Part shown: piece by piece, positions 8,004 to 16,441 of the stretch
How the letters are laid out: each line of letters begins with the position of its first letter
How positions within the stretch are numbered: the stretch's first letter is position 1
Assembly: GCA_009698575.1 (NCBI GenBank)
Contig: WLPX01000010.1
Location: forward strand, 1-57,193
DNA from: Actinomycetota bacterium
GTDB lineage: Bacteria; Actinomycetota; Actinomycetes; S36-B12; UBA5976
Direction of reading: 5' to 3'
Length of the DNA stretch: 57,193 nucleotides
Position numbers and translations under genes: made by a program
The notes under the pieces: generated by a model
Seen by the model: only the letters and a program-made list of their open reading frames with translations
What the model was told of the DNA's origin: nothing
Database searches by the model: none

Positions 8004-8969
8004 TTAACCCTTCTTGTCCGTAACGTTTAATGCCATAAGTGACATGATCTCGTAAGCCAAAGTTGCAGCAGCAAGCGATGTGATTTCCGCATGGTCATAA
8101 GCTGGAGCCACTTCAACGATGTCGGCGCCAATCATTTGTTCTCTTGGCATTCCGCGAACCATATTTAGTAGTTCACGTGAAGTGAACCCACCCATTTCCG
8201 GAGTTCCAGTGCCTGGGGCAAATGCTGGATCAAGTACATCTATATCAATAGATAGGTACATCGGGCTATCCCCGACGCGCTTACGAGCAAGACCGATAAC
8301 TTCGGCAACTCCCATACGATCAAAATCAGATGCCCGAACCGTTGAGAATCCAAACTTCTTGTCATTCACCAAATCTTGTTGGTCGTAAAGTGGTCCGCGA
8401 ATACCAACGTGAAGTGATTTGTCTTCGATTAATAAGCCTTCTTCGAATGCCCGACGCATAAATGTGCCGTGAGTGCGGTCTGCACCAAAGTAGCTGTCCC
8501 AGGTATCAAGATGGGAATCAAAGTGAATCATTGCAATTGGGCCATGGACTTTAACTAATGCACGAAGCAAGCCAAGTGTGACGGTGTGATCGCCACCAAG
8601 TGTTACTAGCTTGCGACTATCACTGACTAATTCACTGGCACCGTCATCGATTTGCTTAAGTGCACTATCTATATCAAATGGATTGCAAGGAATGTCGCCT
8701 GCATCAACGGCTTGAATCGTTCGAAACGGGGCAACTTGTAAATCTGGATGATATGCCGGACGTAAGTGTCGTGATGCCTGACGAATTGCCATTGGGCCAA
8801 AGCGAGCACCTGGACGATACGAGACGCCACCATCAAATGGTGCGCCAAGTATTGCTACGTCGTAATCAGAAACCTGATCAATACGCGGCAGCCGCGAGAA
8901 TGTTGACTCGCCAGCAAAGCGCGGAACTTTTGTTCCTTCTACTGGACCAATGATGTCTTCCGGATTCAT
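8004..8969 (-). CDS. speB: Agmatinase-family ureohydrolase
   Basis: A 321-residue member of the arginase/agmatinase superfamily. The two-manganese site is complete: GGDHTVTLG (about residues 125-133), HFDSHLDTWDSY (about residues 147-158) and SIDIDVLDPAFAPGTGTPE (about residues 225-243). The DxDxxDP pattern and the R-THGT loop fit agmatinases and also guanidinobutyrases and guanidinopropionases, which cannot be separated from it by eye. The reaction would release urea from a guanidino substrate, leaving an amine. No urease genes are in the window. It lies between a cupin gene (25 bases upstream) and a class II aldolase gene (3 bases downstream), which hints that its true substrate may not be agmatine. 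Confidence 0.88.
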   Translation of the reverse strand: MNPEDIIGPVEGTKVPRFAGESTFSRLPRIDQVSDYDVAILGAPFDGGVSYRPGARFGPMAIRQASRHLRPAYHPDLQVAPFRTIQAVDAGDIPCNPFDIDSALKQIDDGASELVSDSRKLVTLGGDHTVTLGLLRALVKVHGPIAMIHFDSHLDTWDSYFGADRTHGTFMRRAFEEGLLIEDKSLHVGIRGPLYDQQDLVNDKKFGFSTVRASDFDRMGVAEVIGLARKRVGDSPMYLSIDIDVLDPAFAPGTGTPEMGGFTSRELLNMVRGMPREQMIGADIVEVAPAYDHAEITSLAAATLAYEIMSLMALNVTDKKG

Positions 8970-8994
8970 GACAGCTACCTAACTGATTTAAAAA

Positions 8995-9360
8995 TTATTT
9001 GAAACGACGGATAACGAACATTTTGCGGATTGGCTCGTGCACAACCCAAGTTCCGCGCCAGCCTTCTGGCGTGACGATAGTTGAATCAACCTTTAGCTCA
9101 ACTACAGTTCCGTCTTCGCCAGTGATTGTTGCTGATCCTGAGAGGATCTGTGCGATTTCGTCATAACCATCGCGATGCACAATGAAAGTTCCTGGTGAAC
9201 ATTCCCAAATACCAGTTTCAACTGCTTCATCCGGCGAGATCCATGCCATTAGGACTGATTCCATTTGTCCGTCAATACTGTTTGGTTTAGCCACAGCTTC
9301 CGGAACTGAAATAGTGCTTCCACTAAGTACGGTGATTGTTGGCTCTACGCGCTCTGACAT
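8995..9360 (-). CDS. Cupin protein of the DUF861 / EutQ-like type
   Basis: A 121-residue cupin with the pattern typical of the cupin_3 (DUF861) family: WECSPGTFIVHRDGYDEIAQ, then LSGSATITGEDG and a TPEGWRGTWVVHEPIRKMFV ending. Related proteins include ethanolamine-utilisation EutQ and ureidoglycine aminohydrolase domains, but no activity can be assigned. I chose the ATG at 9360 because an AAAGGG ribosome binding site precedes it; an upstream in-frame ATG at 9399 lies within two small palindromes. It is the first gene of the cupin-ureohydrolase-aldolase operon. Confidence 0.8.
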   Translation of the reverse strand: MSERVEPTITVLSGSTISVPEAVAKPNSIDGQMESVLMAWISPDEAVETGIWECSPGTFIVHRDGYDEIAQILSGSATITGEDGTVVELKVDSTIVTPEGWRGTWVVHEPIRKMFVIRRFK

Positions 9361-9383
9361 TTTGGTGCCCTTTCGATCTGGCG

Positions 9384-9399
9384 ATACGTATTTGTACAA
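9384..9399 (-). promoter_or_regulatory. Adjacent small palindromes, candidate operator of the cupin-ureohydrolase-aldolase operon
   Basis: Two perfect 8-base palindromes, ATACGTAT and TTGTACAA, lie head to tail 24 bases before the first start codon of the operon. TTGTACAA has the TnGT-ACnA shape seen in many FadR-type GntR operators. Both are short enough to occur by chance, so this is tentative. Confidence 0.3.
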
Positions 9400-9473
9400 G
9401 TGTAGAGCCGCCCGTTTCTGGATTTTGCAAGACTAGGGTCTGGATTGTCAATTACTAAGGCAGAATTGAGTTC

Positions 9474-10067
9474 GTGAACAATCCGCCAGTAGCTAATGCC
9501 ATGGGACGGCAAGTGATTGCTGCTAGCTCATCTTTGCTTGCTGGAGTTTGGATCGTTGCACTGTCGTCTATTCCTAGCGCTCAAAGTTATCGTGACCAAT
9601 TAGCCTCCGGAGTGGAAGCAAGCAAGATAGTTACTGCTTATGACGCCATGACGGTAATAGTTCCAATCACCATGATTGGTGCCTGGATAATCTCAAGTCG
9701 CTGGCTCAGACAATTGCACGATGCTGCAACAGCAAGTAGTCCAATTGCAATCCGCAGAAATCGGACATGGGTATTTTGGAGTTGGATAGTTCCAGTTGTG
9801 TCGCTTTGGTTCCCAAAAAATCTAATTGAAGATCTACTGAAAGCTAATGGCAGTGATGAAGCAAAATCTTTAATTGGCAGAGACACTATGACTTGGTGGC
9901 TTACTTGGGTTGGCTTTGCACTTGTTAACAACATTTCAATTGTTGCGGCTTTTGATGCATCTAGTGATTACGTGCCAATCCGACCCGAACTCGAAATTGC
10001 TGCTGCTTGCCTATTGACCGGTTCCTATTTAGTATGGATACGAATTATCCGTGTACTTGGTGACTGA
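9474..10067 (+). CDS. Four-helix membrane protein, DUF4328-like
   Basis: A 197-residue integral membrane protein with about four hydrophobic helices. The central segment RNRTWVFWSWIVPVVSLWFP followed by a KNLIEDLLKAN helix and a WWLTWVGFAL helix resembles DUF4328 proteins common in actinobacteria, whose function is unknown. It starts with GTG at 9474. The acetyltransferase gene begins 8 bases after its stop, so the two are probably co-transcribed. No catalytic motif is visible. The family assignment is from remembered pattern and should be confirmed by profile search. Confidence 0.72.
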   Translation: MNNPPVANAMGRQVIAASSSLLAGVWIVALSSIPSAQSYRDQLASGVEASKIVTAYDAMTVIVPITMIGAWIISSRWLRQLHDAATASSPIAIRRNRTWVFWSWIVPVVSLWFPKNLIEDLLKANGSDEAKSLIGRDTMTWWLTWVGFALVNNISIVAAFDASSDYVPIRPELEIAAACLLTGSYLVWIRIIRVLGD

Positions 10068-10075
10068 GTAGATAA

Positions 10076-10657
10076 ATGTCAACGGAAGTTATTGAGACTA
10101 AACGGTTAGATCTGTATTTAATTCCAATAGCGGAATTAATTATGTTGCATGAAGATCCCGATAATCCGGTTCTGTTGACCGATCGAGAATTTAGCAACCC
10201 ATGGAAAGAACTAACTCACGAACATTCTGGACCGTTGCGTTGGCGCGTGCCACAAGTTAAAGCAGATCCAAGCACCAATGTTTGGTTCATTCGCTGGATC
10301 GTACTTCGTGAGACCAAACAAGTAGTTGGCTCGATTAGTTTTCATGCCCCACCAGATGAAGTTGGCATGATCGAAATCGGATTTGGAATTTGTGAGCCAT
10401 GCCGAAATAACGGATATGGCAAAGAGGCATTGCTTGGGATGTGGACTTGGGTGATTGACCAGCCAGGTGTGCAAACCCTTCGCTACACCGTTAGTGCCTC
10501 AAATGGCCCGTCCATGTCGATCATCAACTCACTTGGCTTTGAACATGTGGGTCAACAAATTGATGAAGAAGATGGGCCGGAAGAAATTTTTGAAATGTCA
10601 GCCGACGAATTCCGATCACGCTTGGTAAACGGTTTCTCCCCCAACAACAGTGCGTAA
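10076..10657 (+). CDS. GNAT-family N-acetyltransferase (RimJ/RimL-like)
   Basis: A 193-residue acetyltransferase. The fold's acetyl-CoA loop appears as GFGICEPCRNNGYGKEALLGM (about residues 102-122), corresponding to the R/Q-xx-G-x-G/A motif, and the later ASNGPSMSIINSLGFEHVG segment is the typical RimJ/RimL C-terminal strand-helix. The substrate (a protein N-terminus, amino group or small molecule) is unknown. It follows the DUF4328-like gene by 8 bases. Its last 42 bases overlap, in convergent orientation, the end of the amidohydrolase gene. Confidence 0.87.
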   Translation: MSTEVIETKRLDLYLIPIAELIMLHEDPDNPVLLTDREFSNPWKELTHEHSGPLRWRVPQVKADPSTNVWFIRWIVLRETKQVVGSISFHAPPDEVGMIEIGFGICEPCRNNGYGKEALLGMWTWVIDQPGVQTLRYTVSASNGPSMSIINSLGFEHVGQQIDEEDGPEEIFEMSADEFRSRLVNGFSPNNSA

Positions 10658-12214
10658 GACTGGCAAATCAATCACGTCATTTGGATTGACCTTTGATGGA
10701 TCTTCTTGCCACATAACTAAATCCGCTTTCATGCCGGGTGCCAGCATGCCGCGTTCGTTATCTGCGCCAACAGCAATCGCAGCATTACGGGTGTAACCGG
10801 TCAAAGTTTCAGCGCCAGTTAATGCGCGAGTCTTGCCAACGGGCTGGTCATAGGCAACATCGTGCGCTCTGCGCTTTTGAGCTGCGAACATTCCCATACG
10901 CGGATCAAACGGTGCAACTGGCCAATCTGAGCCCAGTACAACCAAAGCGCCAGTGCTCATGATGTCGCCGGAGCGCCAACCGTGACTGCATTGAGTTGCA
11001 TCAAGACGCTGGGACCAAGGGTCGCTTAAGTCATATTCAAGCCATCGCACATGGACTGGTTGCATTGAGGCAGTAACTCGCAATGGCTTAAACCGAGAAA
11101 CCGTGTGATCCGGGGAAGTCTCGATGTGTTCGATGCGATGACGACCATTTGATCCACCTGGCAGTCCTTCGTAAACATCTAGGACTTCGCGAACGGCGCG
11201 ATCGCCAATCGCATGAGTGGCTATTCGGAATCCAGCATCATGAAAGTCGCGAGCTCGCTTGTGATACAAACCAAGTTCTGGCCACATTGGCTCAGTGCCG
11301 GCGCCTTGCGAATCTGGATGTTCCAACCAAGCCGTTCCAGTATCGATAACACCGTCGAGCATGAACTTCACACCATCGGCCTGCCAGCGCTTACCTTTTA
11401 AGTTTTTGGTTTGCATCATGGCTTCAACTTCTTCGACCGTTGTATATGGGTAAACGAAGTGATGTAACAGGATGCGTAACTTTAAGTCTGACTGTTCTTC
11501 AAGTTCGCGCATAACGCCAACTGTTTCAACGTTGCCATCCATGAGGTGTACTTCAGTAATTCCAACGGCATTTTGTCGACGAATCGCTTCGGCATACCAA
11601 TCCATGCGATCAGATTTTGTTGCTACTGGTACGTGCTTTAGCACAATTTGCATAGCAGCCATCTCTTGCAGCTCGCCGGTTGGCTTTTCGTTTTCATCAA
11701 CGACTACAACTGAGTTGTCTGCAACTCGCATTGGACCAGTTAACCCAGCAATTCTCATGGCTTCGGCATTTACCATTCCGGTGTGAACGTCAAGGGTGTA
11801 TAAAAACATTGGGCCATCGCCAGCGGCGTCATCAAGTAACGAGTGGTGGTACTTGCCACCGATTGCCGAGTACTCAAGGGCAAAACCCATTAACCAGTTA
11901 CCAGGGCCAATGCGTTTACGCTCTGCTGCAATTGCGGCGCGCAAGTCTGTCAGGTTGGCTACGCGATCAAGATCTAAACCTTGAGCAAACTCTGCGCCAT
12001 GAAATAAGTGTTGGTGCCCATCGACGATTCCAGGCGTGATTGCTGCGCCGTGGGCATCAATAGTTTGGGTATTGCCATCACAGGCCTCACGCACTTGGTC
12101 ATCTGAGCCAACGGCAACAATCTGGTCGCCATCCCAGGCAATGGCGGCGGCTTGTGGCGCAGTTGGATCTTGAGTATTAATTCGGGCATTAAAGATTGCA
12201 TGCTGGGCTGCCAC
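10616..12214 (-). CDS. Amidohydrolase family 3 protein (YtcJ-like)
   Basis: A 532-residue metal-dependent hydrolase of the N-acyl-D-amino-acid deacylase / YtcJ group. Seen are the metal-binding DGHQHLFHG, the long insert with DGVKFMLDGVIDTGTAWLEH, THAIGDRAVREVLDVYEG, HRIEHIE and the late catalytic aspartate segment LGSDWPVAPFDPRMGM. These enzymes cut cyclic or linear amides; the substrate is unknown. I chose the GTG at 12214 because AGGAG lies 6 bases upstream, whereas the ATG at 12289 would extend into the divergent deoD gene. The 3' end overlaps the acetyltransferase gene by 42 bases tail to tail, which may cause transcriptional interference. Confidence 0.87.
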   Translation of the reverse strand: MAAQHAIFNARINTQDPTAPQAAAIAWDGDQIVAVGSDDQVREACDGNTQTIDAHGAAITPGIVDGHQHLFHGAEFAQGLDLDRVANLTDLRAAIAAERKRIGPGNWLMGFALEYSAIGGKYHHSLLDDAAGDGPMFLYTLDVHTGMVNAEAMRIAGLTGPMRVADNSVVVVDENEKPTGELQEMAAMQIVLKHVPVATKSDRMDWYAEAIRRQNAVGITEVHLMDGNVETVGVMRELEEQSDLKLRILLHHFVYPYTTVEEVEAMMQTKNLKGKRWQADGVKFMLDGVIDTGTAWLEHPDSQGAGTEPMWPELGLYHKRARDFHDAGFRIATHAIGDRAVREVLDVYEGLPGGSNGRHRIEHIETSPDHTVSRFKPLRVTASMQPVHVRWLEYDLSDPWSQRLDATQCSHGWRSGDIMSTGALVVLGSDWPVAPFDPRMGMFAAQKRRAHDVAYDQPVGKTRALTGAETLTGYTRNAAIAVGADNERGMLAPGMKADLVMWQEDPSKVNPNDVIDLPVLRTVVGGETVYQA

Positions 12215-12265
12215 TGGCGTACTCCTGAATTTGGGATGTATCGCAACCTTAATCCAAGCGCCAAG

Positions 12266-12271
12266 TAGATT
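12266..12271 (+). promoter_or_regulatory. Candidate -10 box of a leaderless deoD promoter
   Basis: TAGATT ends 6 bases before the ATG at 12278. No well-placed ribosome binding site exists (AGGGG is only 1 base from the ATG), so a leaderless transcript is likely. I see no convincing -35 box. Confidence 0.35.
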
Positions 12272-12277
12272 AGGGGT

Positions 12278-12976
12278 ATGACTGTACATATCGGAGCCAA
12301 CAAAGGCGACATTGCTGAAACTATCCTGCTACCTGGTGACCCATTACGCGCTAAATGGGTAGCAGAAAACATGTTGGAAAATGCAGTTCAGTACAACAAC
12401 GTTCGAAACATGTTTGGCTACACCGGTACCTACAAAGGTAACCGAGTTTCAGTTCAAGGCACCGGAATGGGTATTCCATCGATTTCGATTTATGTCACGG
12501 AACTATTTAAAGATTTTGACGTACAAACTGCAATTCGCATTGGAACTTGTGGTGGCCTAGGTAAAACTCAGCTGCGTGATGTCATCATCGGCATGGCAGC
12601 TTCTTCGGATTCAGGAACTAACCGACGCGCAACTGGCGGACTGGATTTTGCTCCGATCGCAGACTATGGCTTATTGAAAGCAGCTGTGGATGCGGCGCAA
12701 GCTCATGGCGTTACTTACCACGTAGGCGGCATTGCTTCGATGGATTTGTTTTATGACGACAGCAACGCGCTAGATGTTCTCGAAGCTCATGGCGTACTTG
12801 GCGTGGAAATGGAAGCAAGTGGGCTTTACACAATTGCAGCTAAGTATGGCCGTCGCGCGCTAGCGATCTGCACAGTAAGTGACATGATCCGGACGCACGA
12901 AAAAACTTCCTCGAAAGAGCGTGAAACTGGATTTAAAGCAATGGTTGAAGTTGCGTTGGAAGCTGCGTTTGCCTAA
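12278..12976 (+). CDS. deoD: Purine nucleoside phosphorylase, DeoD type
   Basis: A 232-residue trimer/hexamer-type nucleoside phosphorylase that splits purine (deoxy)ribonucleosides with phosphate into base and (deoxy)ribose-1-phosphate, for salvage. It shows the DeoD pattern: start MTVHIGANKGDIAETILLPG, phosphate-binding GDPLRAKW, RIGTCGGL, the substrate segment GVEMEASGLY (about residues 175-184) and the catalytic aspartate region CTVSDMIRTHE (about residues 201-211). Length matches the Escherichia coli enzyme. It diverges from the amidohydrolase gene, and its stop overlaps the lysozyme gene by 4 bases in convergent orientation. Confidence 0.96.
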   Translation: MTVHIGANKGDIAETILLPGDPLRAKWVAENMLENAVQYNNVRNMFGYTGTYKGNRVSVQGTGMGIPSISIYVTELFKDFDVQTAIRIGTCGGLGKTQLRDVIIGMAASSDSGTNRRATGGLDFAPIADYGLLKAAVDAAQAHGVTYHVGGIASMDLFYDDSNALDVLEAHGVLGVEMEASGLYTIAAKYGRRALAICTVSDMIRTHEKTSSKERETGFKAMVEVALEAAFA

Positions 12977-13830
12977 CGGCTGACGAATTCGTCGAATTGC
13001 GCTTTTGTTCCATTAAATACATTTAAGTCAGTGCTACTCGATGGCACCGCTGTAACTTTGCCATCTGCAGTGAATTGCCAGATCGTCCAGTTGTTATTCC
13101 AGATTCGAGTTTCCTTGGGATCTGTTCCTAACTTTGGTCCCCACTTGGCTAACCAAAGTGGGTAACGGGAAAGATCACTTGCATCGGCGTCTTCTAACCT
13201 TTGGATAAATGTGCCATTGGCATAAATCATCGGGGTTCGCCCGGTCAAACTTTCAACTTCCGCTAAAAATGCTTTGGTCCAGTTGGCAAGGCGATTAATG
13301 GTCCAACCGCAAGGCAACTCCTCCAAATCTAGTGTTAACGGCAAGTCTCCAATTTTCGCTCCGCCCGACTGCTCCACTGCTTGCTTGGCCTGCAGCTTGG
13401 CATCTTTAACAGTGTTTAGATCCAGACTTCCCGGCCGCGCATAGTGATAGGCGCCAACAATCAAACCTTGGGCCTTAGCGGCTTCGCTATCAATGGGAAA
13501 CCACTTCTTCGCATTGCTATTTCCGCGAGTGCCGCCATCAGAAGCCTTGATGATTACGAAAGAAAGGTCATATTCGGTTTTAAGTTTTGCAAAATCTATT
13601 GTCTGGTCACCAGGGTGTTGCCAAACGGAAATGTCGATTCCTTTAACTGCCTGAGTGAGACCCTGTGCTTTCCAGGATTTGGCATTCGGCTTATAGACTC
13701 CTGGCTTTCCCTTGGGGTAGCTGCAGGATCGGTACTTATTTGCAACAACTTCAGAAGCGAAGCTTGTGGGTGCCGAAACGGGAAGTGAGCACATTAGTAG
13801 CCCTATTAAAATTCCCACCGTTCGACGCAT
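12973..13830 (-). CDS. Secreted glycoside hydrolase family 25 lysozyme
   Basis: A 285-residue secreted muramidase. An N-terminal signal peptide (MRRTVGILIGLLMCSLPVSA, then cleavage probably near PTSFASE) precedes a GH25 domain. Domain motifs are KGIDISVWQHPG (the first catalytic aspartate), FVIIKASDGG, GAYHYARPG, LPLTLDLEELPCGW (acidic catalytic pair) and TPMIYANGTFI, LWLAKWG near the end. GH25 enzymes cut the N-acetylmuramic acid to N-acetylglucosamine bond of peptidoglycan. It could remodel the cell's own wall or attack others. It is divergent from the large PLD-like secreted protein and shares a 154-base intergenic region with it. Confidence 0.92.
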   Translation of the reverse strand: MRRTVGILIGLLMCSLPVSAPTSFASEVVANKYRSCSYPKGKPGVYKPNAKSWKAQGLTQAVKGIDISVWQHPGDQTIDFAKLKTEYDLSFVIIKASDGGTRGNSNAKKWFPIDSEAAKAQGLIVGAYHYARPGSLDLNTVKDAKLQAKQAVEQSGGAKIGDLPLTLDLEELPCGWTINRLANWTKAFLAEVESLTGRTPMIYANGTFIQRLEDADASDLSRYPLWLAKWGPKLGTDPKETRIWNNNWTIWQFTADGKVTAVPSSSTDLNVFNGTKAQFDEFVSR

Positions 13831-13882
13831 TTATTCATCATAAGTTGCCAATTTGGACCACATATTGAATTAGCACCTAGAA

Positions 13883-13944
13883 ATTGACCAAGATTCGCAC
13901 AAATCGGATTCTCTATTGGCCTTTGTCCGGTCAATGTCCGATTT
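13883..13944. repeat. Interleaved inverted repeats between the lysozyme and PLD-like genes
   Basis: ATTGACC (13883-13889) is matched by GGTCAAT (13929-13935), and AAATCGGA (13901-13908) is matched by TCCGATTT (13937-13944). The arms interleave rather than nest, so they cannot form one simple hairpin. They may be regulator sites for the two divergent secreted-protein genes, or chance. The rest of this 154-base gap shows only a GGGGG ribosome binding site before the PLD-like gene. Confidence 0.35.
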
Positions 13945-13984
13945 TTCTCAGTTACGATTGATCTATAAGCGGGGGAATTGATTA

Positions 13985-16438
13985 ATGCGGAGTGCGATGT
14001 TTACTGGCAAGCGGCGTGTGTTTACCGCACTGTTGGCTGTAGCAATGACGGCCACAGTGGTAACGGAAACCGTAAAATCCCCTGCCATGGCTAAGTCAGC
14101 CAGCAATGCCAGTGCCGCGAACTTGGTCCGAACTGGACCATATGGGCCAGTGTGTACGGACCCAAGTGCGACGACGATCAAACTCATCAATTCTGGTGTT
14201 GCTAAGACTTACTCCATAGCAGCACTCACTCTCTGCAACCCAGCAATAATTCCGACACCAGGACCTACGGTTCAAGCATCGCTGAACCCTACGGCGAATC
14301 CAAGTCCAACTTTTAGTCCTGCACCATTTGAGGTAACTTCATCTACGTCGGTATCCACCAGATATTCTGTCGGCAATAACCCATCTGGCATAACAGCAAC
14401 TATTTCTAGTGGCACGTTAACAGTCTCAACAACGTTAGCTGAAATTGATTCGACAATCGAGCTGGTTGCAACTACTGCATACATTGATCCTGTCGACGTC
14501 AGGTACGAATTCATTGACTCCAACAGCGTAACTATTCCCGTAAGTGTTCGTTCAGTTGCACCACCTACGTGCCAGAGTTTTAATGTCGCAACCTTGGTTG
14601 ATCTACCAGTGACAGTTCCGCTCGAGTATGACGTAATACGTGCTGGTGGATGTCAAGGTGGTTATGAATCTCTGACATATGATGTGAGTAACACGTCACC
14701 TGTTCATGGAACTGTGGCTTTTGATGCAGATTTAATAAATACGGCAATCTTTACCCCTGAGGCTGGATTCCAAAACCCAGCGGATGCGAATTTTTCTTTA
14801 GCAAAATTTACAATTTCCGTAACTGATAGCTATGGCCAGACCGCGTCGGCAACTGTAATTGTTAATGTTAGTGCTGCACCAGCCTGTGGTGGGTGGGTTC
14901 CAAAAACCGAAACTATCTTTAATAACCCACTGGCAAGTTCATCGCGGGACAATCAGTTGACCAACTCCCGCTTCGCTATTACAAATCGAATGATCGACAT
15001 GATCGACTGCGCGCCAGCTAATTCAACAATTGCAATGTCATGGTTTTCATTCACAGATGACAACATGGTTAATCACCTGATCGAAGCTCACAAGCGTGGG
15101 GTAAATGTCCGAGTGCTAGTAAATAGTCACGCTACTAAGCGCGCATCGTCTTCATTCAACTCAGTTAATACCCTGCGAGCCGCCCTCGGAAGCACTATTA
15201 CCGATCTAACGGCTAATGCTTCACTAAACCCTGGCAGTTGGCTAGCATCATGTGACTCTGGTTGCTTAACGCCCGCTCCACCCGCAGGAGTAGTTTTTCC
15301 TGATCCTGATTCCGAAGGTGAATATCCTGCATTGCACTCTAAATTCTTCATGATCACTGAGGCAAACGGAGCAAAGAACATAGTTGGAATCTCTTCAGTA
15401 AATCCAACTTACGAGCAAGCAAAACGAGGATTCAACAATGCCTCAGTAGTAGTTAACGATACGAAGCTATTTGCATCCATGAGTCGCTATTACGTGGATT
15501 TGGCTACTGCTGCACGTGGTGGCGTTAAAGCAAGCGCGTACCGGCAATTGACAACAAATAGCAAGACCACTTCTTACTACGTTTATCCAAAGTCTGGCGC
15601 GGATGATGTCTTAACTATGTTGCGTGACATTAAATGCATTTACAAAGAAGGTAACAAAACTAAACGCACCGAAATTTATGTGAATATGTTTGTATTCACC
15701 AGAAATGCTCCAGCTATGGATCTGTGGCGTAAGGCTTTTAATTCCAAGGGTAAGAATGGTGGCTGCAATGTTCACATCATCTATACCGATATGGATCAGC
15801 GTATTAAGGCCTTGAATACCAAGACTGGAAAATATGGATATATCCCAAATGGAGACAAGCCAAGCTCGTGGGGTGTTGCTGATTGCCTATCTACCAGACC
15901 TTACAAAGCTAACGGTAAATATAACCCGCTAACTTCGCCAGGTCTCACGTGGGACTCCACAAAAAATCGAATGGTCGCTGCCAAGATTTGTAAAAACGGC
16001 TCCCTGCAAGGAGCAATTCCAACGATAAATAAGGCTGGCGGGTATTGCTGGTTTAAATATAAGAGCAAAGCTTCGGGTGGCACACTCGACATGTGCGTTT
16101 CTACTCCGCTGAAGATAACCGCACTCGATAAGGCGGATAATCGAGCAAAACTGGAAGCCGATCTAGATCGAACGAATTCCAAGTGGTACTCCCATCAAAA
16201 ATATATTGCCATTGATGGAATGTACGGCAAATCTGGAAAGCAGTCGCACCAACAAATTGTGATTTCAGGAACGCCAAACATCACTTCGCCAGGGCTGCGT
16301 TGGAACGATGAAATTTTGACATTCACAACCAGCCCAAAAATCTATGCACAATATCTTGCCAACTTTAAGCAAATGAAGAGCGCGATCCTAAATCGCCCTG
16401 GCCCCTCGGGATTGCAGCGGGCTGAAGCACGCTGGTAA
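13985..16438 (+). CDS. Large secreted phospholipase-D-like protein with N-terminal Ig/cadherin-like domain
   Basis: An 817-residue exported protein. Residues 1 to about 36 form a signal peptide (KRRVFTALLAVAMTATVV core). A Thr/Ser/Pro-rich region and a beta-rich stretch ending SVTDSYGQTASATVIVNVSA (about residues 275-294) resemble a cadherin/Big-type surface domain. From about residue 305 there is a phospholipase-D-like catalytic region with two HKD-type motifs: HSKFFMIT at residue 451, where threonine replaces the expected aspartate, and HQKYIAID at residue 737, which is complete. Between the two lie several cysteines, suggesting disulfides. Members hydrolyse phosphodiester bonds in lipids or nucleic acids; the substrate is unknown. 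Base composition is somewhat AT-richer than its neighbours. A strong terminator follows immediately. Confidence 0.85.
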   Translation: MRSAMFTGKRRVFTALLAVAMTATVVTETVKSPAMAKSASNASAANLVRTGPYGPVCTDPSATTIKLINSGVAKTYSIAALTLCNPAIIPTPGPTVQASLNPTANPSPTFSPAPFEVTSSTSVSTRYSVGNNPSGITATISSGTLTVSTTLAEIDSTIELVATTAYIDPVDVRYEFIDSNSVTIPVSVRSVAPPTCQSFNVATLVDLPVTVPLEYDVIRAGGCQGGYESLTYDVSNTSPVHGTVAFDADLINTAIFTPEAGFQNPADANFSLAKFTISVTDSYGQTASATVIVNVSAAPACGGWVPKTETIFNNPLASSSRDNQLTNSRFAITNRMIDMIDCAPANSTIAMSWFSFTDDNMVNHLIEAHKRGVNVRVLVNSHATKRASSSFNSVNTLRAALGSTITDLTANASLNPGSWLASCDSGCLTPAPPAGVVFPDPDSEGEYPALHSKFFMITEANGAKNIVGISSVNPTYEQAKRGFNNASVVVNDTKLFASMSRYYVDLATAARGGVKASAYRQLTTNSKTTSYYVYPKSGADDVLTMLRDIKCIYKEGNKTKRTEIYVNMFVFTRNAPAMDLWRKAFNSKGKNGGCNVHIIYTDMDQRIKALNTKTGKYGYIPNGDKPSSWGVADCLSTRPYKANGKYNPLTSPGLTWDSTKNRMVAAKICKNGSLQGAIPTINKAGGYCWFKYKSKASGGTLDMCVSTPLKITALDKADNRAKLEADLDRTNSKWYSHQKYIAIDGMYGKSGKQSHQQIVISGTPNITSPGLRWNDEILTFTTSPKIYAQYLANFKQMKSAILNRPGPSGLQRAEARW

Positions 16439-16441
16439 CTG

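Noticed and set aside
12215..12289. Longer amidohydrolase reading frame starting at 12289
   Set aside because: It would overlap the start of deoD on the opposite strand, and the GTG at 12214 has an AGGAG site at good distance.
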